Below are positions 44,456 to 53,991 of a stretch of DNA of 64,000 nt, piece after piece (position 1 is the stretch's first letter; each line of letters begins with the position of its first letter). Origin of the DNA: CAMCXT01 sp040403315 (GTDB taxonomy: Bacteria; Bacteroidota; Bacteroidia; M30B66); assembly GCA_040403315.1 (NCBI GenBank), contig JBBAKX010000004.1, positions 248,001 through 312,000 on the forward strand, written 5' to 3'. The notes under the pieces are model-generated. The model saw nothing but the letters and a program-made list of their open reading frames with translations. It made no database searches and was not told the origin of the DNA. Position numbers and translations under genes: made by a program.

Positions 44456-45010
44456 CTAAAACTTAAACGAAGCTCCCAATGACATAACTCTCCCTGTAAA
44501 ATTGGGCCCATCTTGTTTTAACGTTCCTTCGATGGATCTTTTTAGGTTCCCAACACCTGGAGAAATTGGTTCGAAAGTTAAATCGATGTTTTTATGAATT
44601 GACCAAGAAAAGCGAGGAACGAGACTAACAGAATGCCTAATAGAATAAATTTCATCATTGTAATATTGTGAATAGGCATAATCTAAACCCAACGAAAAGT
44701 AAAGATTCCTTTGTTTACGATTAAAACTATATTTTGTGCGAAGTCCAAACCTGTAGTTACTTCTTATCGGCTGAAATCTGTTGATGCTATTCGGGAAACC
44801 ATAAAATATTCGGGTTTTGAATTTGTTTTTAAAAACAAGCCCAACCATTAATTGATGTTCAGCTAAGTAAAGAGGATATTGATAAGCATTATTTAACATA
44901 TAATCTATGTTAAAAGTCCATTTCTGTTTATTCAATGAGTCTTGAGCTACCTTTGAAAAGCCGCTTAATGAGGCAAGTAAAAAAGACAAACAGATAATTA
45001 AAATTTTCAT
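44456..45010 (-). CDS. Small beta-barrel-like exported protein
   Basis: 184 aa with an N-terminal signal-like segment (MKILIICLSFLLASLSGFS) and then a series of amphipathic strands with many aromatics (YRFGLRTKYSFNRKQRNLYFSLGLDYAYSQYY, HSVSLVPRFSWSIHK), ending in Phe (MSLGASFKF). This is what an eight-strand outer-membrane barrel looks like. No family was recognised; the function is unknown. It is a single gene. Confidence 0.74.
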   Translation of the reverse strand: MKILIICLSFLLASLSGFSKVAQDSLNKQKWTFNIDYMLNNAYQYPLYLAEHQLMVGLVFKNKFKTRIFYGFPNSINRFQPIRSNYRFGLRTKYSFNRKQRNLYFSLGLDYAYSQYYNDEIYSIRHSVSLVPRFSWSIHKNIDLTFEPISPGVGNLKRSIEGTLKQDGPNFTGRVMSLGASFKF

Positions 45011-45393
45011 GGATGAAATTTATATGAAAGTCCAATTGAATTTGTTACTGAACAATAATTTATACGCATTTCATATTAAGCAATCAAATTAAAACAACTT
45101 AATTCAGATTTCAAATATTAAACTTGTCTAAATTGTATGTTTAAATTATACGAACATACACAAATAGGCCAAATAGAGATCAAATGTGTTTCTGTGCTCT
45201 TGTACATAAAAACAAAAATGATTCTTGGGGCTACTTAGATAGTTGATTGTTCCGCAAAATGAATTATAAAGTCAGCATCGAAGCCTCGGACTTCAGTCCG
45301 AGGTTAAAGATTGCCGTTTCCTTAAATGTAACTTCCATGAACCGAATTTTAGTGAATGCATAATGCACCACGCTTTAAGCTATTTTTGAAACG
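45011..45393 (+). other. Intergenic region, 383 bp
   Basis: AT-rich, with the solo palindrome at 45284-45303 as its only distinct element. TATTTTTG at 45381-45388 is a -7-like site just before the start at 45394, without a clear -33 box. Confidence 0.5.
45284..45303. repeat. Solo 20-bp palindrome related to the dispersed repeat
   Basis: CCTCGGACTTCAGTCCGAGG, with two perfect 9-bp arms around TC. The same arms, around GA (the inverted orientation), occur at 44345-44364. Here no CCTCTCTCCC element accompanies it. No T run follows, so it does not look like a terminator. Confidence 0.85.
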
Positions 45394-48300
45394 ATGAAAT
45401 ATACATACGCTCTATTGTTCTTGGTTTTGATGCCGGCACTTACACATGCTCAATTAAACGGAACCTATACTGTTGGCGGAACGGCACCCAACTACGCCAC
45501 ATTAACCGACGCCGTGAATGCCCTCACAACTGTAGGGATTTCAGGAAATGTTACTTTTAATATTCGACCTGGTACATACGCCGAACGTGTGATGTTTAAT
45601 GCGGTTACTGGTAGTAATGCTTCTCGAACCATTACATTTCAATCAGAAAATGGCGATTCATCGTCGGTTGTGATTGGCTTACCAACCGCAACGAACCTCA
45701 CAAACTATATTTTCGCTGCCCAGAACACACAAAATGTTGTGGTGAAACGACTTACTTTCATCGGACCAACTTCAGGAACGCATGGATTGGCTGTTTCTGC
45801 TTACAACAGCACGGGTTTCAAAATGGAGAATTGCCGGGTTAGCGGCATTTTGAGTGGTGCAACAACTACCAACCAAGACTTGGTGCAGTTAGGTGGAACG
45901 ATGTCGGGTTATCACGTAAAAAACTCAACATTGCGCGGAGGCTATCGTGGTGTTGGGATTTACAGCGGAAGTACATCGTTGGCCAACAACGGACTTATCG
46001 ATCAAAACAAGTTTTTACTTTCATCGAATATGGCCTTTAGGGCTCAGTTTGCGAACAATCTCACCTTTTCTCGCAACCTGATCGACAGTTGTGGCGCGCA
46101 AAGTTTTATGGCTGTTCAAATTAATTTTTGCAGTACAGCGGTGGTGAGTGCAAATAGAATTGAAATTGATGGAGGATTTGGAATGGGTTTCACGAGCTGT
46201 TACTCTTCAACAGGTGCGCGCATGCAGATTCACAACAACTTTGTTTCTTCGGTTGGCGACATTTCAGGAACAGGCGGAATCTACCTTCAAGATGCCCGTT
46301 ATGTTGACTTATACTACAACAGCTTCAACATTCAAGCACCTAACACTTACTCAGTGGTTTGTGCTCAGATATCGAATGGAGGTGCGTTTTTAAGAATTCA
46401 GAACAATATTTTTTCTGTTTCCCCCAATGGAATCATTTTCAATAATATTTCTGGAGGAACAACCGTAGAACAATATAATTATAACAACCTTTATAACGGC
46501 TTACCTGTAACCGATCTCCCTCCCAATTCGGTGAGTTTTAATCCAGGTTACGCTTCTGAAACAAATCTCCATCTGCTTCCGGCAAACCTCAACAACATCG
46601 GAACGCCTGTCTCCATCAATACCGATATCGACGGGCAACCACGCAGTGCCACAACGCCCGATATTGGAGCCGATGAGTTAACGCCAGTCAATCTATCCGC
46701 AGGAATTGCTTCATTGGTTAATCCATCCGCCGATTCGGTGTATTGCGATCAACTTCCACTTGCTATCAAGTTGGTTAATTCTGGCTTGGTGCCACTCACT
46801 TCAGTAGTAATTCAATCGGGTGTGAATGGCGTTTACACAACGTTAAACTGGACAGGCAATTTGCTTTCTGGCCAACAAGTAACGGTTTCACTTGGAAATT
46901 TTCCACTCCTCGACTTTCAAAGTAATTATGTTGAAGTACAATTGAATTCGCCTAATGGCGGAACCGATCTTTACAGCGCAGATGATTATTCGATTTACAC
47001 CGACCTCTACACCGGGTTGAGTGGAACCTATACCATCGGAGGTGTGAATCCGACCTTCACTTCTTTCTCAACCGCGATGCTCAACCTGAAAAATGGCGGT
47101 ATCTGTGGAAATGTAACCTTGAAAATCCGCAATGGAGATTACTTCGAACGCATCTTCATGAATCCAATTAAAGGGTCATCTGAAAATGCTTGGATTTGGT
47201 TCGAAGGCGAAAGTGGCGACAGTTCACTGGTTGAATTGATCTCATCGGGTTCAGTAGATTTCCCATCAACCGTGAGGTTAAATGGCGCAAGTTTCATCGG
47301 ATTTAAACACATGTCGTTTGTGCAAAATGCCAGTGTGAACAATTATACGCCATTGCACATCACCTACGGAAGAGATATCACTCTAGAAAACTGCGAAACC
47401 AGAGCTTACACTTCAAGTACTTCATCATCAAGCGACCACTCTTTGGTTGCCTTCATCGATTCGAATTTAACCATCCGTGCATGCAGAATTACAGGAGGTT
47501 CAATCATGGCTTGCAACTTAGTTGGAACGGGTCCCATGAAATACAACCTGATTATAGAGAACAGTCAGATTATCGGTGGCGATGCATTAGATGCTAGAAA
47601 CTGGACCAACGTGAGCATTCGAAACAACTTCATCACCGGCGGAGGCGGAAATACCAATTACGCATTCTATGGTTTGGGATTGAACAAATTCGACATCAGC
47701 AACAATTATATCAGTGCATCTGGTGCTCAAGGTTCATCGGCGCTTTACTTGATTAACAATGGTAGTGGAGGCAACGGCATTCGAAACAGAATTGTAAACA
47801 ACTCACTCAATACCAGCTTGGGCGTTGATGTGATTGCTGTGGGAATGTGCCTCCGCGTGATTAGTACCAGTAATACCGATATCTGGCACAATTCGGTTCG
47901 CCACAACTCGCTCGATACCGACAATTTCGCCTTTAACTTATCCAACAGCTCAGGGCTGGATATTCGCAACAACATTTTCGCCAATACTGGAACTGGGATC
48001 GCCCTCGCCTACGGAAACATAACAAACAGCGTTTGCGATTACAATATTTACCACACCAATGGAACAGTGCTCATTGGCGGAACCAACGACCTCGCTTACA
48101 TTCAAAGCATAACTGGTGGAGACCAGAACTCGATTGTTGCCGATCCCATGTACATGGGAATCGCTCCCGATATTTTGCAAATCGGGAATTCACTGCTCGA
48201 AAATTTGGGCACCGATTTAGGCATCACGACCGACATCAGAGGCTTTGCGCGCACCTTTCCTAATCCCGACATGGGCGCTTTCGAAAGTGCATCTGCACCC

Positions 48301-49179
48301 AATGTAGACTTAGGCGATGATATTTCAGCCTGCGGATCGGTGTTGATCAATGGCATGGTTCCCGGAACCGACAGCTACAGCTGGAATGTTGGTGGAAATT
48401 CATCGAGTTTATTGATCACCCAATCGGGCACCTACATCCTTACTGCTACCAACGAAATCGGCAGCGATAGCGACACCTTGGAAGTTGAAATCTTGCCTCT
48501 GCCAACTGCGAATGCTGGTCAAAATCAGCAAGTTTGTGCAGGCGAAGAAATTCTGCTCAGTGGTACAGGATCTGGAACTTGCACTTGGATTTCTCCTACA
48601 GGAACCGAATTTGCCACTACTTGTGATGCTTCAATTGTGCTTTCTCAAAGTGGAAATCTAATCCTACAAACCACTGGAATCAATGGTTGTGAAGCTTTCG
48701 ATACACTCAACTTAACGATCGATGCATTGCCAATTGTGCCACAAATTACCATCGATGGCGCTTATTTGGTCGCGTCCTCGGATGGAGAACTGCAGTGGTA
48801 CCAAGATGATCAACCGATCGATGGGGAAACAGGTGACAGTTTAGCCATCCCCGGAAGCGGGAATTATTCGGTGCAAGTAACCAATAACCAAGGCTGTGTA
48901 TCGATCTCGGAGATAGTTGAGGTGAATGTTACTAGCAATTCGACTTTGGAAGGAAAGCAGATCAATGTGTTTCCAATTCCTTTTTCAGATGAGTTTTGGA
49001 TTTCTAGCGCTGAACTATCAGGCAAAAACTACCAAGTGATTGACGGAACTGGCAGGGTTGTTTTAAGTGGAAGATTCGAGTCTGATCAATCCGGAATTAA
49101 AACAAACACATTAAAATCGGGCATTTACATGCTGATTCCTGAAGGTCACCGAATGGTTCGTTTGTTAAAGGTTGATTAA
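45394..49179 (+). CDS. T9SS-secreted parallel beta-helix protein
   Basis: 1261 aa. A signal peptide (MKYTYALLFLVLMPALTHAQ) leads into two homologous right-handed beta-helix blocks (~20-430 and ~545-950) built of short strands (TGFKMENCRVSGI, NLTIRACRITGGS, NVSIRNNFITGGG), each opening with GTYTVGG/GTYTIGG...PNFT-like and FNIRPGTYAERV / KIRNGDYFERI. After Ig-like modules comes a T9SS sorting domain (INVFPIPFSDEFWIS to VRLLKVD). Such helices bind or cleave polysaccharide, or simply form fibres; no catalytic residues are obvious. Its last 4 nt are shared with the convergent gene. Confidence 0.87.
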   Translation: MKYTYALLFLVLMPALTHAQLNGTYTVGGTAPNYATLTDAVNALTTVGISGNVTFNIRPGTYAERVMFNAVTGSNASRTITFQSENGDSSSVVIGLPTATNLTNYIFAAQNTQNVVVKRLTFIGPTSGTHGLAVSAYNSTGFKMENCRVSGILSGATTTNQDLVQLGGTMSGYHVKNSTLRGGYRGVGIYSGSTSLANNGLIDQNKFLLSSNMAFRAQFANNLTFSRNLIDSCGAQSFMAVQINFCSTAVVSANRIEIDGGFGMGFTSCYSSTGARMQIHNNFVSSVGDISGTGGIYLQDARYVDLYYNSFNIQAPNTYSVVCAQISNGGAFLRIQNNIFSVSPNGIIFNNISGGTTVEQYNYNNLYNGLPVTDLPPNSVSFNPGYASETNLHLLPANLNNIGTPVSINTDIDGQPRSATTPDIGADELTPVNLSAGIASLVNPSADSVYCDQLPLAIKLVNSGLVPLTSVVIQSGVNGVYTTLNWTGNLLSGQQVTVSLGNFPLLDFQSNYVEVQLNSPNGGTDLYSADDYSIYTDLYTGLSGTYTIGGVNPTFTSFSTAMLNLKNGGICGNVTLKIRNGDYFERIFMNPIKGSSENAWIWFEGESGDSSLVELISSGSVDFPSTVRLNGASFIGFKHMSFVQNASVNNYTPLHITYGRDITLENCETRAYTSSTSSSSDHSLVAFIDSNLTIRACRITGGSIMACNLVGTGPMKYNLIIENSQIIGGDALDARNWTNVSIRNNFITGGGGNTNYAFYGLGLNKFDISNNYISASGAQGSSALYLINNGSGGNGIRNRIVNNSLNTSLGVDVIAVGMCLRVISTSNTDIWHNSVRHNSLDTDNFAFNLSNSSGLDIRNNIFANTGTGIALAYGNITNSVCDYNIYHTNGTVLIGGTNDLAYIQSITGGDQNSIVADPMYMGIAPDILQIGNSLLENLGTDLGITTDIRGFARTFPNPDMGAFESASAPNVDLGDDISACGSVLINGMVPGTDSYSWNVGGNSSSLLITQSGTYILTATNEIGSDSDTLEVEILPLPTANAGQNQQVCAGEEILLSGTGSGTCTWISPTGTEFATTCDASIVLSQSGNLILQTTGINGCEAFDTLNLTIDALPIVPQITIDGAYLVASSDGELQWYQDDQPIDGETGDSLAIPGSGNYSVQVTNNQGCVSISEIVEVNVTSNSTLEGKQINVFPIPFSDEFWISSAELSGKNYQVIDGTGRVVLSGRFESDQSGIKTNTLKSGIYMLIPEGHRMVRLLKVD

Positions 49180-50300
49180 CGCATTACCACTTTCGATCGA
49201 TCAAGGAGGATTTTTTTCGGTTCGCCGGTCGGTCCTTGAATAATAAGCTCGTTTGCCATTTCAGCGCCCAATAATTCGGTGATTTTCCGCTTGATTCTTG
49301 AGATTTTCTCACTTGCAGAATTGGAGTTTGGATCGATCAATTCGTTGATTCGTGAATTGATATTTTCCAATGATCCTGTAATGTCATTTTGGTTGTAAAG
49401 TCGGTAAATTTCGTCGCGGTGATCTTGCAAAAAACTTAATTGAACACCTTCTGGGTGATTTAGGAAAAATCGATACAAGGTAATTTCGAGCGGATTGAGT
49501 CCGAAGCTAAAAAAACCAATATCGTTCACCCCGACATCACGCAAATTCTCTGAGATCCAAATACCTGGCGCTTGTCGTGTAATCTCGAATCTTTCTTTGA
49601 ATAGGATAGCCGATCGAATGCCCTCCATAATACGGAGCGTTTGAGCAGTAAGTAAATTGGGAACTTGGCGTTCGAGCATCAATTGCTGGCAATCGGAGCA
49701 AATGTCGGCAGTACGCATTTTGATGCTGATGTCTTTCTTCCGCTGACAAAAATCCAGCATGCAGCCAATTGGTCGAATATGGCGAGCACGTTCATATTCG
49801 CTGAAATCCAAAAACATATAGCTTTTCACCACCATAGTAGCGAGCTGATAAGCGACAGGATACAGATTGTCCGACATGGTGAAATACTCCCACTGGTTCA
49901 TCTGAATGAAATAATTCTTCCTGCCAGCAACTTTATCGGCAGCAGAAAACCAATTGAGGTTATTTCTGATAGAGGTTAGCAGGAAAACATGGTCCTCGTC
50001 GGGTATGTTTTCCTGCGCTCTAAAAATATTGCAGACCTCAAAAAAATCAGGGAAACTATGCTCTTCATCTGTTGCCCATTTCTTTTCGTTTACCGGCTGA
50101 AAAAACAACGAACGTCTTTTGCTTGGCATACTGCTATATTCAGCGTAAACCATTGGTTCATTTCTGCCAAGCTGAATATTGAAATCACTTCCAAAGAACT
50201 GCATCAGACCTGGAAAGGTTGTTAAATAATCGACAATCCTTTTGCTGCTAACTTTAGTAACATCAGCACTTCTAATAATATGAATTCGAATATTCGACAC
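49176..50300 (-). CDS. Uncharacterised protein with a four-cysteine, probably zinc, site
   Basis: 374 aa, soluble. The central region has C180-x4-C185-x15-C201-x2-C204 (IGCMLDFCQRKKDISIKMRTADICSDC), a zinc-ribbon/treble-clef-like arrangement after a conserved-looking HIRPIG. The C-terminal ~100 residues (FFLNHPEGVQLSFLQDHRDEI...INELIDPNSNSASEKISRIKRKI...GPTGEPKKILLDRS) have a winged-helix-like feel and resemble a module I recall from other Bacteroidota hypothetical proteins. No enzyme motif. It starts 8 nt after the vWA gene and is clearly co-transcribed with it. Confidence 0.78.
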   Translation of the reverse strand: MSNIRIHIIRSADVTKVSSKRIVDYLTTFPGLMQFFGSDFNIQLGRNEPMVYAEYSSMPSKRRSLFFQPVNEKKWATDEEHSFPDFFEVCNIFRAQENIPDEDHVFLLTSIRNNLNWFSAADKVAGRKNYFIQMNQWEYFTMSDNLYPVAYQLATMVVKSYMFLDFSEYERARHIRPIGCMLDFCQRKKDISIKMRTADICSDCQQLMLERQVPNLLTAQTLRIMEGIRSAILFKERFEITRQAPGIWISENLRDVGVNDIGFFSFGLNPLEITLYRFFLNHPEGVQLSFLQDHRDEIYRLYNQNDITGSLENINSRINELIDPNSNSASEKISRIKRKITELLGAEMANELIIQGPTGEPKKILLDRSKVVMR

Positions 50301-50308
50301 AGGTCTAT

Positions 50309-50941
50309 TTAAATTGAATCATCAAAATTAAACACATCTTTCAAATTTTCGCCTTTTACTTTCTTTTCGAAAAAGTTGCGCGTTTTATGGCTGATTTCAT
50401 CGAAAGCTTGGCTTGTATCGGACTTTGAATACATAAATACTTGGTTACGTTGCATGTTCAGCTTTGAACCGATCGACTCAAACGCATCAACATCTGCACC
50501 GAGCAAGGTGAAGGTCCACTTTTCGGTAGCACGCAGTTTCTCCATTATTTCTGCAATCTGCTGAAATGTGTAGAGATGCGATGCGTTTTCCTCGCCGTCG
50601 GTAAGCATAATCACGATGGCGTCGTCTTGCGGCTTCATACGAAGTTGCAGTTGGTGAATACCGATTCCTATGGCATCCATCAAGGCTGTGCCACCGTTGG
50701 GACTTTCGGTTAATGCCAGATTCATAGAAACATCTTTACCATCGATGTTGGTAAATCCATGACTTGGTTTATTGTTAAAATAAATGAAGGAAGCTTTAAC
50801 TGGGTGCTCAACATGTTCTTTGCAATGCATCTGAATTTGTTCGAATTGTGTTCTCAAGGCCGAAATTGTTTCGTCCCAGCAAGTGGCCATGCTTCCGCTT
50901 TTGTCGAGAATAAATAGGTAATGTGTAGTTGAGAGTTTCAT
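50309..50941 (-). CDS. von Willebrand factor A domain protein
   Basis: 210 aa, all one vWA domain. The MIDAS metal site is intact: D13-x-S15-G-S17 (LDKSGSM), a later Thr in GGTALMDAI, and Asp in MLTDGEENAS. No signal peptide or membrane helix, so it is cytoplasmic. vWA proteins bind partner proteins through the metal site. The ATG at 50941 is preferred over 50983, whose extra residues are not domain-like. It is followed 8 nt later by the four-cysteine protein, its probable partner. Confidence 0.9.
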   Translation of the reverse strand: MKLSTTHYLFILDKSGSMATCWDETISALRTQFEQIQMHCKEHVEHPVKASFIYFNNKPSHGFTNIDGKDVSMNLALTESPNGGTALMDAIGIGIHQLQLRMKPQDDAIVIMLTDGEENASHLYTFQQIAEIMEKLRATEKWTFTLLGADVDAFESIGSKLNMQRNQVFMYSKSDTSQAFDEISHKTRNFFEKKVKGENLKDVFNFDDSI

Positions 50942-51295
50942 AAGTGTTTGAATTTTGTTATACAAAAGTGCTTTCTCTTGCAAGGATACCCAAGCAAAAC
51001 AAGCTTGCAGCGAAACTCAAACCTGAGCTATTTTTATGATTATCAGCACATTGTACTATCCAACGCTAATTGCAAAAAAAGGAAGAATTTGCTTGAAAGA
51101 AGCAAGATTGCAGCAAAGTTTCCTCAAACATTGAGATTACAGATTCGGGAAAGTTTGGCTCAGATACTCTGACGCTCTATCTAAATGAAGATCCATATTA
51201 ATAGATCTATTGGTTAACTATACTTTGGATTTAACAGCAAATAAAAAACGCAGCCCTTTTGAGACTGCGTTGGAAAAGTTAAACCGAAAAATTGA
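50942..51295 (-). other. Intergenic region, 354 bp
   Basis: No gene supported. A 74-codon plus-strand frame near 50948-51172 lacks any recognisable domain and overlaps the vWA promoter area. It contains the terminator of the DUF2795 gene at 51247-51271. Confidence 0.5.
51247..51271 (-). terminator. Terminator of the DUF2795 gene
   Basis: AACGCAG / CTGCGTT arms (51247-51253 and 51265-51271) with a loop of 11 nt. On the minus strand TTTTTTAT follows. Confidence 0.78.
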
Positions 51296-51517
51296 TCAGT
51301 ATTCGTCTTCGTTGAAGAAAAAGTCTTCTTTGGTTGGGTAGTCGGGCCAGATTTCGTCGATGCTTTCATACACTTCACCTTCATCTTCAATTTCTTGAAG
51401 ATTTTCAATCACTTCCAACGGCGCGCCGGAGCGAATAGCAAAGTCGATCAGTTCGTCCTTGGTTGCTGGCCAAGGTGCATCTTCGAGATACGAGGCAAGT
51501 TCCAGTGTCCAGTACAT
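51296..51517 (-). CDS. DUF2795-type small protein
   Basis: 73 aa, strongly acidic in its C-terminal half. It starts MYWTLELASYLEDAPWPATKDELIDFAIRS and ends WPDYPTKEDFFFNEDEY, a sequence I recognise as a nearly invariant Bacteroidota protein. The N-terminal half is a small DUF2795-like helical domain; the tail is acidic. The function is unknown. It is transcribed alone, 116 nt from the adenosyltransferase upstream. Confidence 0.9.
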   Translation of the reverse strand: MYWTLELASYLEDAPWPATKDELIDFAIRSGAPLEVIENLQEIEDEGEVYESIDEIWPDYPTKEDFFFNEDEY

Positions 51518-51633
51518 AGCCTTAGTTTTTAATTTTATTTGTTAACGGCGAATGATTCCTCTTTGTTGAGTAGCCATCCATATTTCCGCAAAAATAGAAA
51601 AGCATTAACAGCTTTCACCACTTAACGATTATT

Positions 51634-52182
51634 TTACCTGCTTGGTTTCCAAGGGATTTCGATTGCGCCTGTGTCGAAAGTAATTTTTCGGGACAATACA
51701 AAGAGGAAATCCGACAGTCGGTTCAGATATTTGAGGATCAAAGGGTTAACTTCTGCCTCTTCTGAGAGGTGTACGGCGAGCCTTTCTGCCCTCCGGCAAA
51801 CACATCGAGCAACGTGGCAAGTCGACACTGCTTGATGCCCACCAGGAAGTACAAAATTCCTCATTTCTGGAAGCACTTCGTTCATTAAATCGATTGAAGC
51901 TTCGAGGTAATCTATTTCTTCGGCATGCACCTCAGGAAGTTTGATGTTGTGCTTCCCCGGCTCGGTTGCCAAATGCGATCCGATCGTAAAGAGTTGTTCT
52001 TGAATTCTGATGATTTGCTTCACTTGATCATCATCATTCAATTGATCGCGAAGCAAGCCGAGGAAGGAATTCAATTCGTCAACCGTTCCGTAAGTTTCGA
52101 TTCTTAAATGGTGTTTCGGAACGCGCGAACCGCCCAACAGGGAAGTCTGTCCTTCGTCACCGGTTTTGGTGTAAATTTTCAT
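51634..52182 (-). CDS. Cob(I)alamin adenosyltransferase, PduO type
   Basis: Makes adenosylcobalamin from cobalamin and ATP. 182 aa: the family ATP loop KIYTKTGDEGQTSLLGGSRVPK, the YGTVDELNSFLG motif, and RRAERLAVHL near the C-terminal helix. Normal length. It is the last gene of the methyltransferase/ABC/PduO operon, 8 nt after the ABC gene. No cobalamin riboswitch was seen. Confidence 0.94.
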   Translation of the reverse strand: MKIYTKTGDEGQTSLLGGSRVPKHHLRIETYGTVDELNSFLGLLRDQLNDDDQVKQIIRIQEQLFTIGSHLATEPGKHNIKLPEVHAEEIDYLEASIDLMNEVLPEMRNFVLPGGHQAVSTCHVARCVCRRAERLAVHLSEEAEVNPLILKYLNRLSDFLFVLSRKITFDTGAIEIPWKPSR

Positions 52183-52190
52183 TGGTTAAA

Positions 52191-52922
52191 TTATTCTGCC
52201 GATTCGGTTTTCTGGTAAACACGGATGTTCTTATTAAGTTCATCCGATTCGATAACACCATCCCGCAAGCGGATAATTCGGTGAGCATGTTGGGCAATAT
52301 CTTCCTCGTGGGTAACGATAATAATCGTGTTCCCTTTGTTGTGAATGTCGTGAAGTAAACCCATAATTTCTATCGAGGTTTTGGTATCGAGGTTTCCAGT
52401 GGGTTCATCAGCCAATAAAATCGATGGATTGTTCACCAAGGCACGAGCAATGGCCACACGCTGGCGCTGACCTCCAGAGAGTTCGTTCGGCTTGTGGGTC
52501 ATCCTATCGGATAAACCAACTTGACCGAGTGCTTTCTTGGCTTGGTCTTCACGCTCCTGCGATTTTTTCCCCGCATAAATTAAAGGCAGAATCACATTGT
52601 CGAGCGCCGTTGAACGGGGCAACAAGTTGAATGTTTGAAAGATGAATCCGATTTCTTTGTTGCGGATATCAGCTAGTTCATTGTCGGATAAACGGGCTAC
52701 TTCGAGGTTGTTGAGATAATATTCGCCACTTGTAGGCGTGTCGAGGCATCCCAAAATATTCATCAAGGTCGATTTTCCGCTACCCGAAGGCCCCATCAGC
52801 GCTACATATTCGCCGCGCTGCACGATTAAATCGATGGATTTCAGTACTTGTATGGTTTCTGAACCCAATTTAAAATTCCGCACCAATTTGCGGATATCGA
52901 TTACTGTTTGTGCTTCAGCCAT
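52191..52922 (-). CDS. ABC transporter ATP-binding protein, LolD/MacB-like
   Basis: A 243-aa ATPase. Walker A GPSGSGKST, Q-loop IFQTFNLLP, signature LSGGQRQR, Walker B ILLADEPTGNLD and H-loop IVTHEED are all present. The QxxNLLP and ADEPTGNLD wording fits the MacB/LolD/FtsE subgroup, which acts on mechanical or lipoprotein-release systems rather than classical import. No permease gene is adjacent, so its partner must lie elsewhere. It lies 33 nt after the methyltransferase gene. Confidence 0.92.
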   Translation of the reverse strand: MAEAQTVIDIRKLVRNFKLGSETIQVLKSIDLIVQRGEYVALMGPSGSGKSTLMNILGCLDTPTSGEYYLNNLEVARLSDNELADIRNKEIGFIFQTFNLLPRSTALDNVILPLIYAGKKSQEREDQAKKALGQVGLSDRMTHKPNELSGGQRQRVAIARALVNNPSILLADEPTGNLDTKTSIEIMGLLHDIHNKGNTIIIVTHEEDIAQHAHRIIRLRDGVIESDELNKNIRVYQKTESAE

Positions 52923-52955
52923 AATGAACCAAACTTACGCTAAAAACAAATGTTG

Positions 52956-53747
52956 TCAAGCGCCGGTGTAGCTTGCTCGAAGAATAAAATGCTGCTTTAC
53001 TTGACCTTTTCTAAAGAAGACCATCCCAACACGAAAGAAATCAATCGTTTGCTGCACATCAGCGTGTTGTTTGATCTCTTTCCACGCGCGTTCCATTTCG
53101 CCGCTCCAATGAATATCGTCGAAAATCAAAATGGTTTCCTCAGAAACATGCGGCAACAACCATTCGAAGTAGCGCATCGTGGCAGAATAGGTATGATTTC
53201 CATCTACTATGATGAACTGTGGCGATGGATTTTTCTTTAAAACGCTCGGCAATGTATCATCGAAAAGTCCTTCAACGAGTTCGATGTTCAAATACTTCCG
53301 CTTTTCGAATTGCTCCTTGGCTACTGCGGCTATCGCCGGATCTCCTTCCAGTGTAACAACACGTGCACTTGGATGGGCTTCGGCTAGATACATCGTACAC
53401 AAGCCCACACCAGTTCCAATTTCAAGGATTGTTTCGGGTTTATAATGTGCAACAAGCTTGAAAAAAATCTGGCACCAATGATCTGTTGCCAATGTTCTTC
53501 GTGCAATTTCGCCCAAGGGAAGCGGCTTCGGTTTCAATTGAGCGCCAATTCCAACACGTTCAATGATTCGCTTATCCAACATAAGGCTTTCACGAATTGC
53601 CTCCAAATCCTCAAACGCGTAAAAACGATCTTTCGAACGAATGAGATCTTCATACATCCGAAACATGAACGGTGAATGCACACGGTGAAGCCCTTTGGAT
53701 TTGAATAAGAAGCGTACATAAGCCTGCGCCCGAAAAAGGAAATTCAT
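52956..53747 (-). CDS. Class I SAM-dependent methyltransferase
   Basis: 263 aa. A ~95-residue N-terminal extension, then the Rossmann core: EIGTGVGLCTMYLAEA (motif I), VTLEGD (acidic loop), FIIVDGNHTYSATMRYFEWLLPH (O-methyltransferase-like motif) and LIFDDIHWSGEM. The DGNHTY signature is characteristic of one class of small-molecule O-methyltransferases. The substrate is unknown. It is the first gene of the operon. Confidence 0.85.
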   Translation of the reverse strand: MNFLFRAQAYVRFLFKSKGLHRVHSPFMFRMYEDLIRSKDRFYAFEDLEAIRESLMLDKRIIERVGIGAQLKPKPLPLGEIARRTLATDHWCQIFFKLVAHYKPETILEIGTGVGLCTMYLAEAHPSARVVTLEGDPAIAAVAKEQFEKRKYLNIELVEGLFDDTLPSVLKKNPSPQFIIVDGNHTYSATMRYFEWLLPHVSEETILIFDDIHWSGEMERAWKEIKQHADVQQTIDFFRVGMVFFRKGQVKQHFILRASYTGA

Positions 53748-53991
53748 GGTCGCAAGATAAGACGCTTGCGGAATTGTGAAAAGTCGAAAATCGCATCACA
53801 TCAACTGCAATCGGCAATCGGCAATCGGCAACCTCGCACTTAAGTCCGATGCTACAAGGCTACAAAATCATTTTTTTAGCAGCAAAACACCATCGGTTAT
53901 GTAGGAACAAAATTGAATTTATCTCAATATCTATAGGCATTAAGGCTTTAATTAATTGTTTTGAGTAGGTAAGAAACAGACGTTTCTTATG

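Noticed and set aside
45284..45303. Terminator at the solo palindrome
   Set aside because: No T run follows on either strand, and similar arms lie elsewhere as part of repeats.
50948..51172. 74-aa plus-strand frame upstream of the vWA gene
   Set aside because: No domain, no ribosome site, and it lies opposite the promoter area of the vWA gene.
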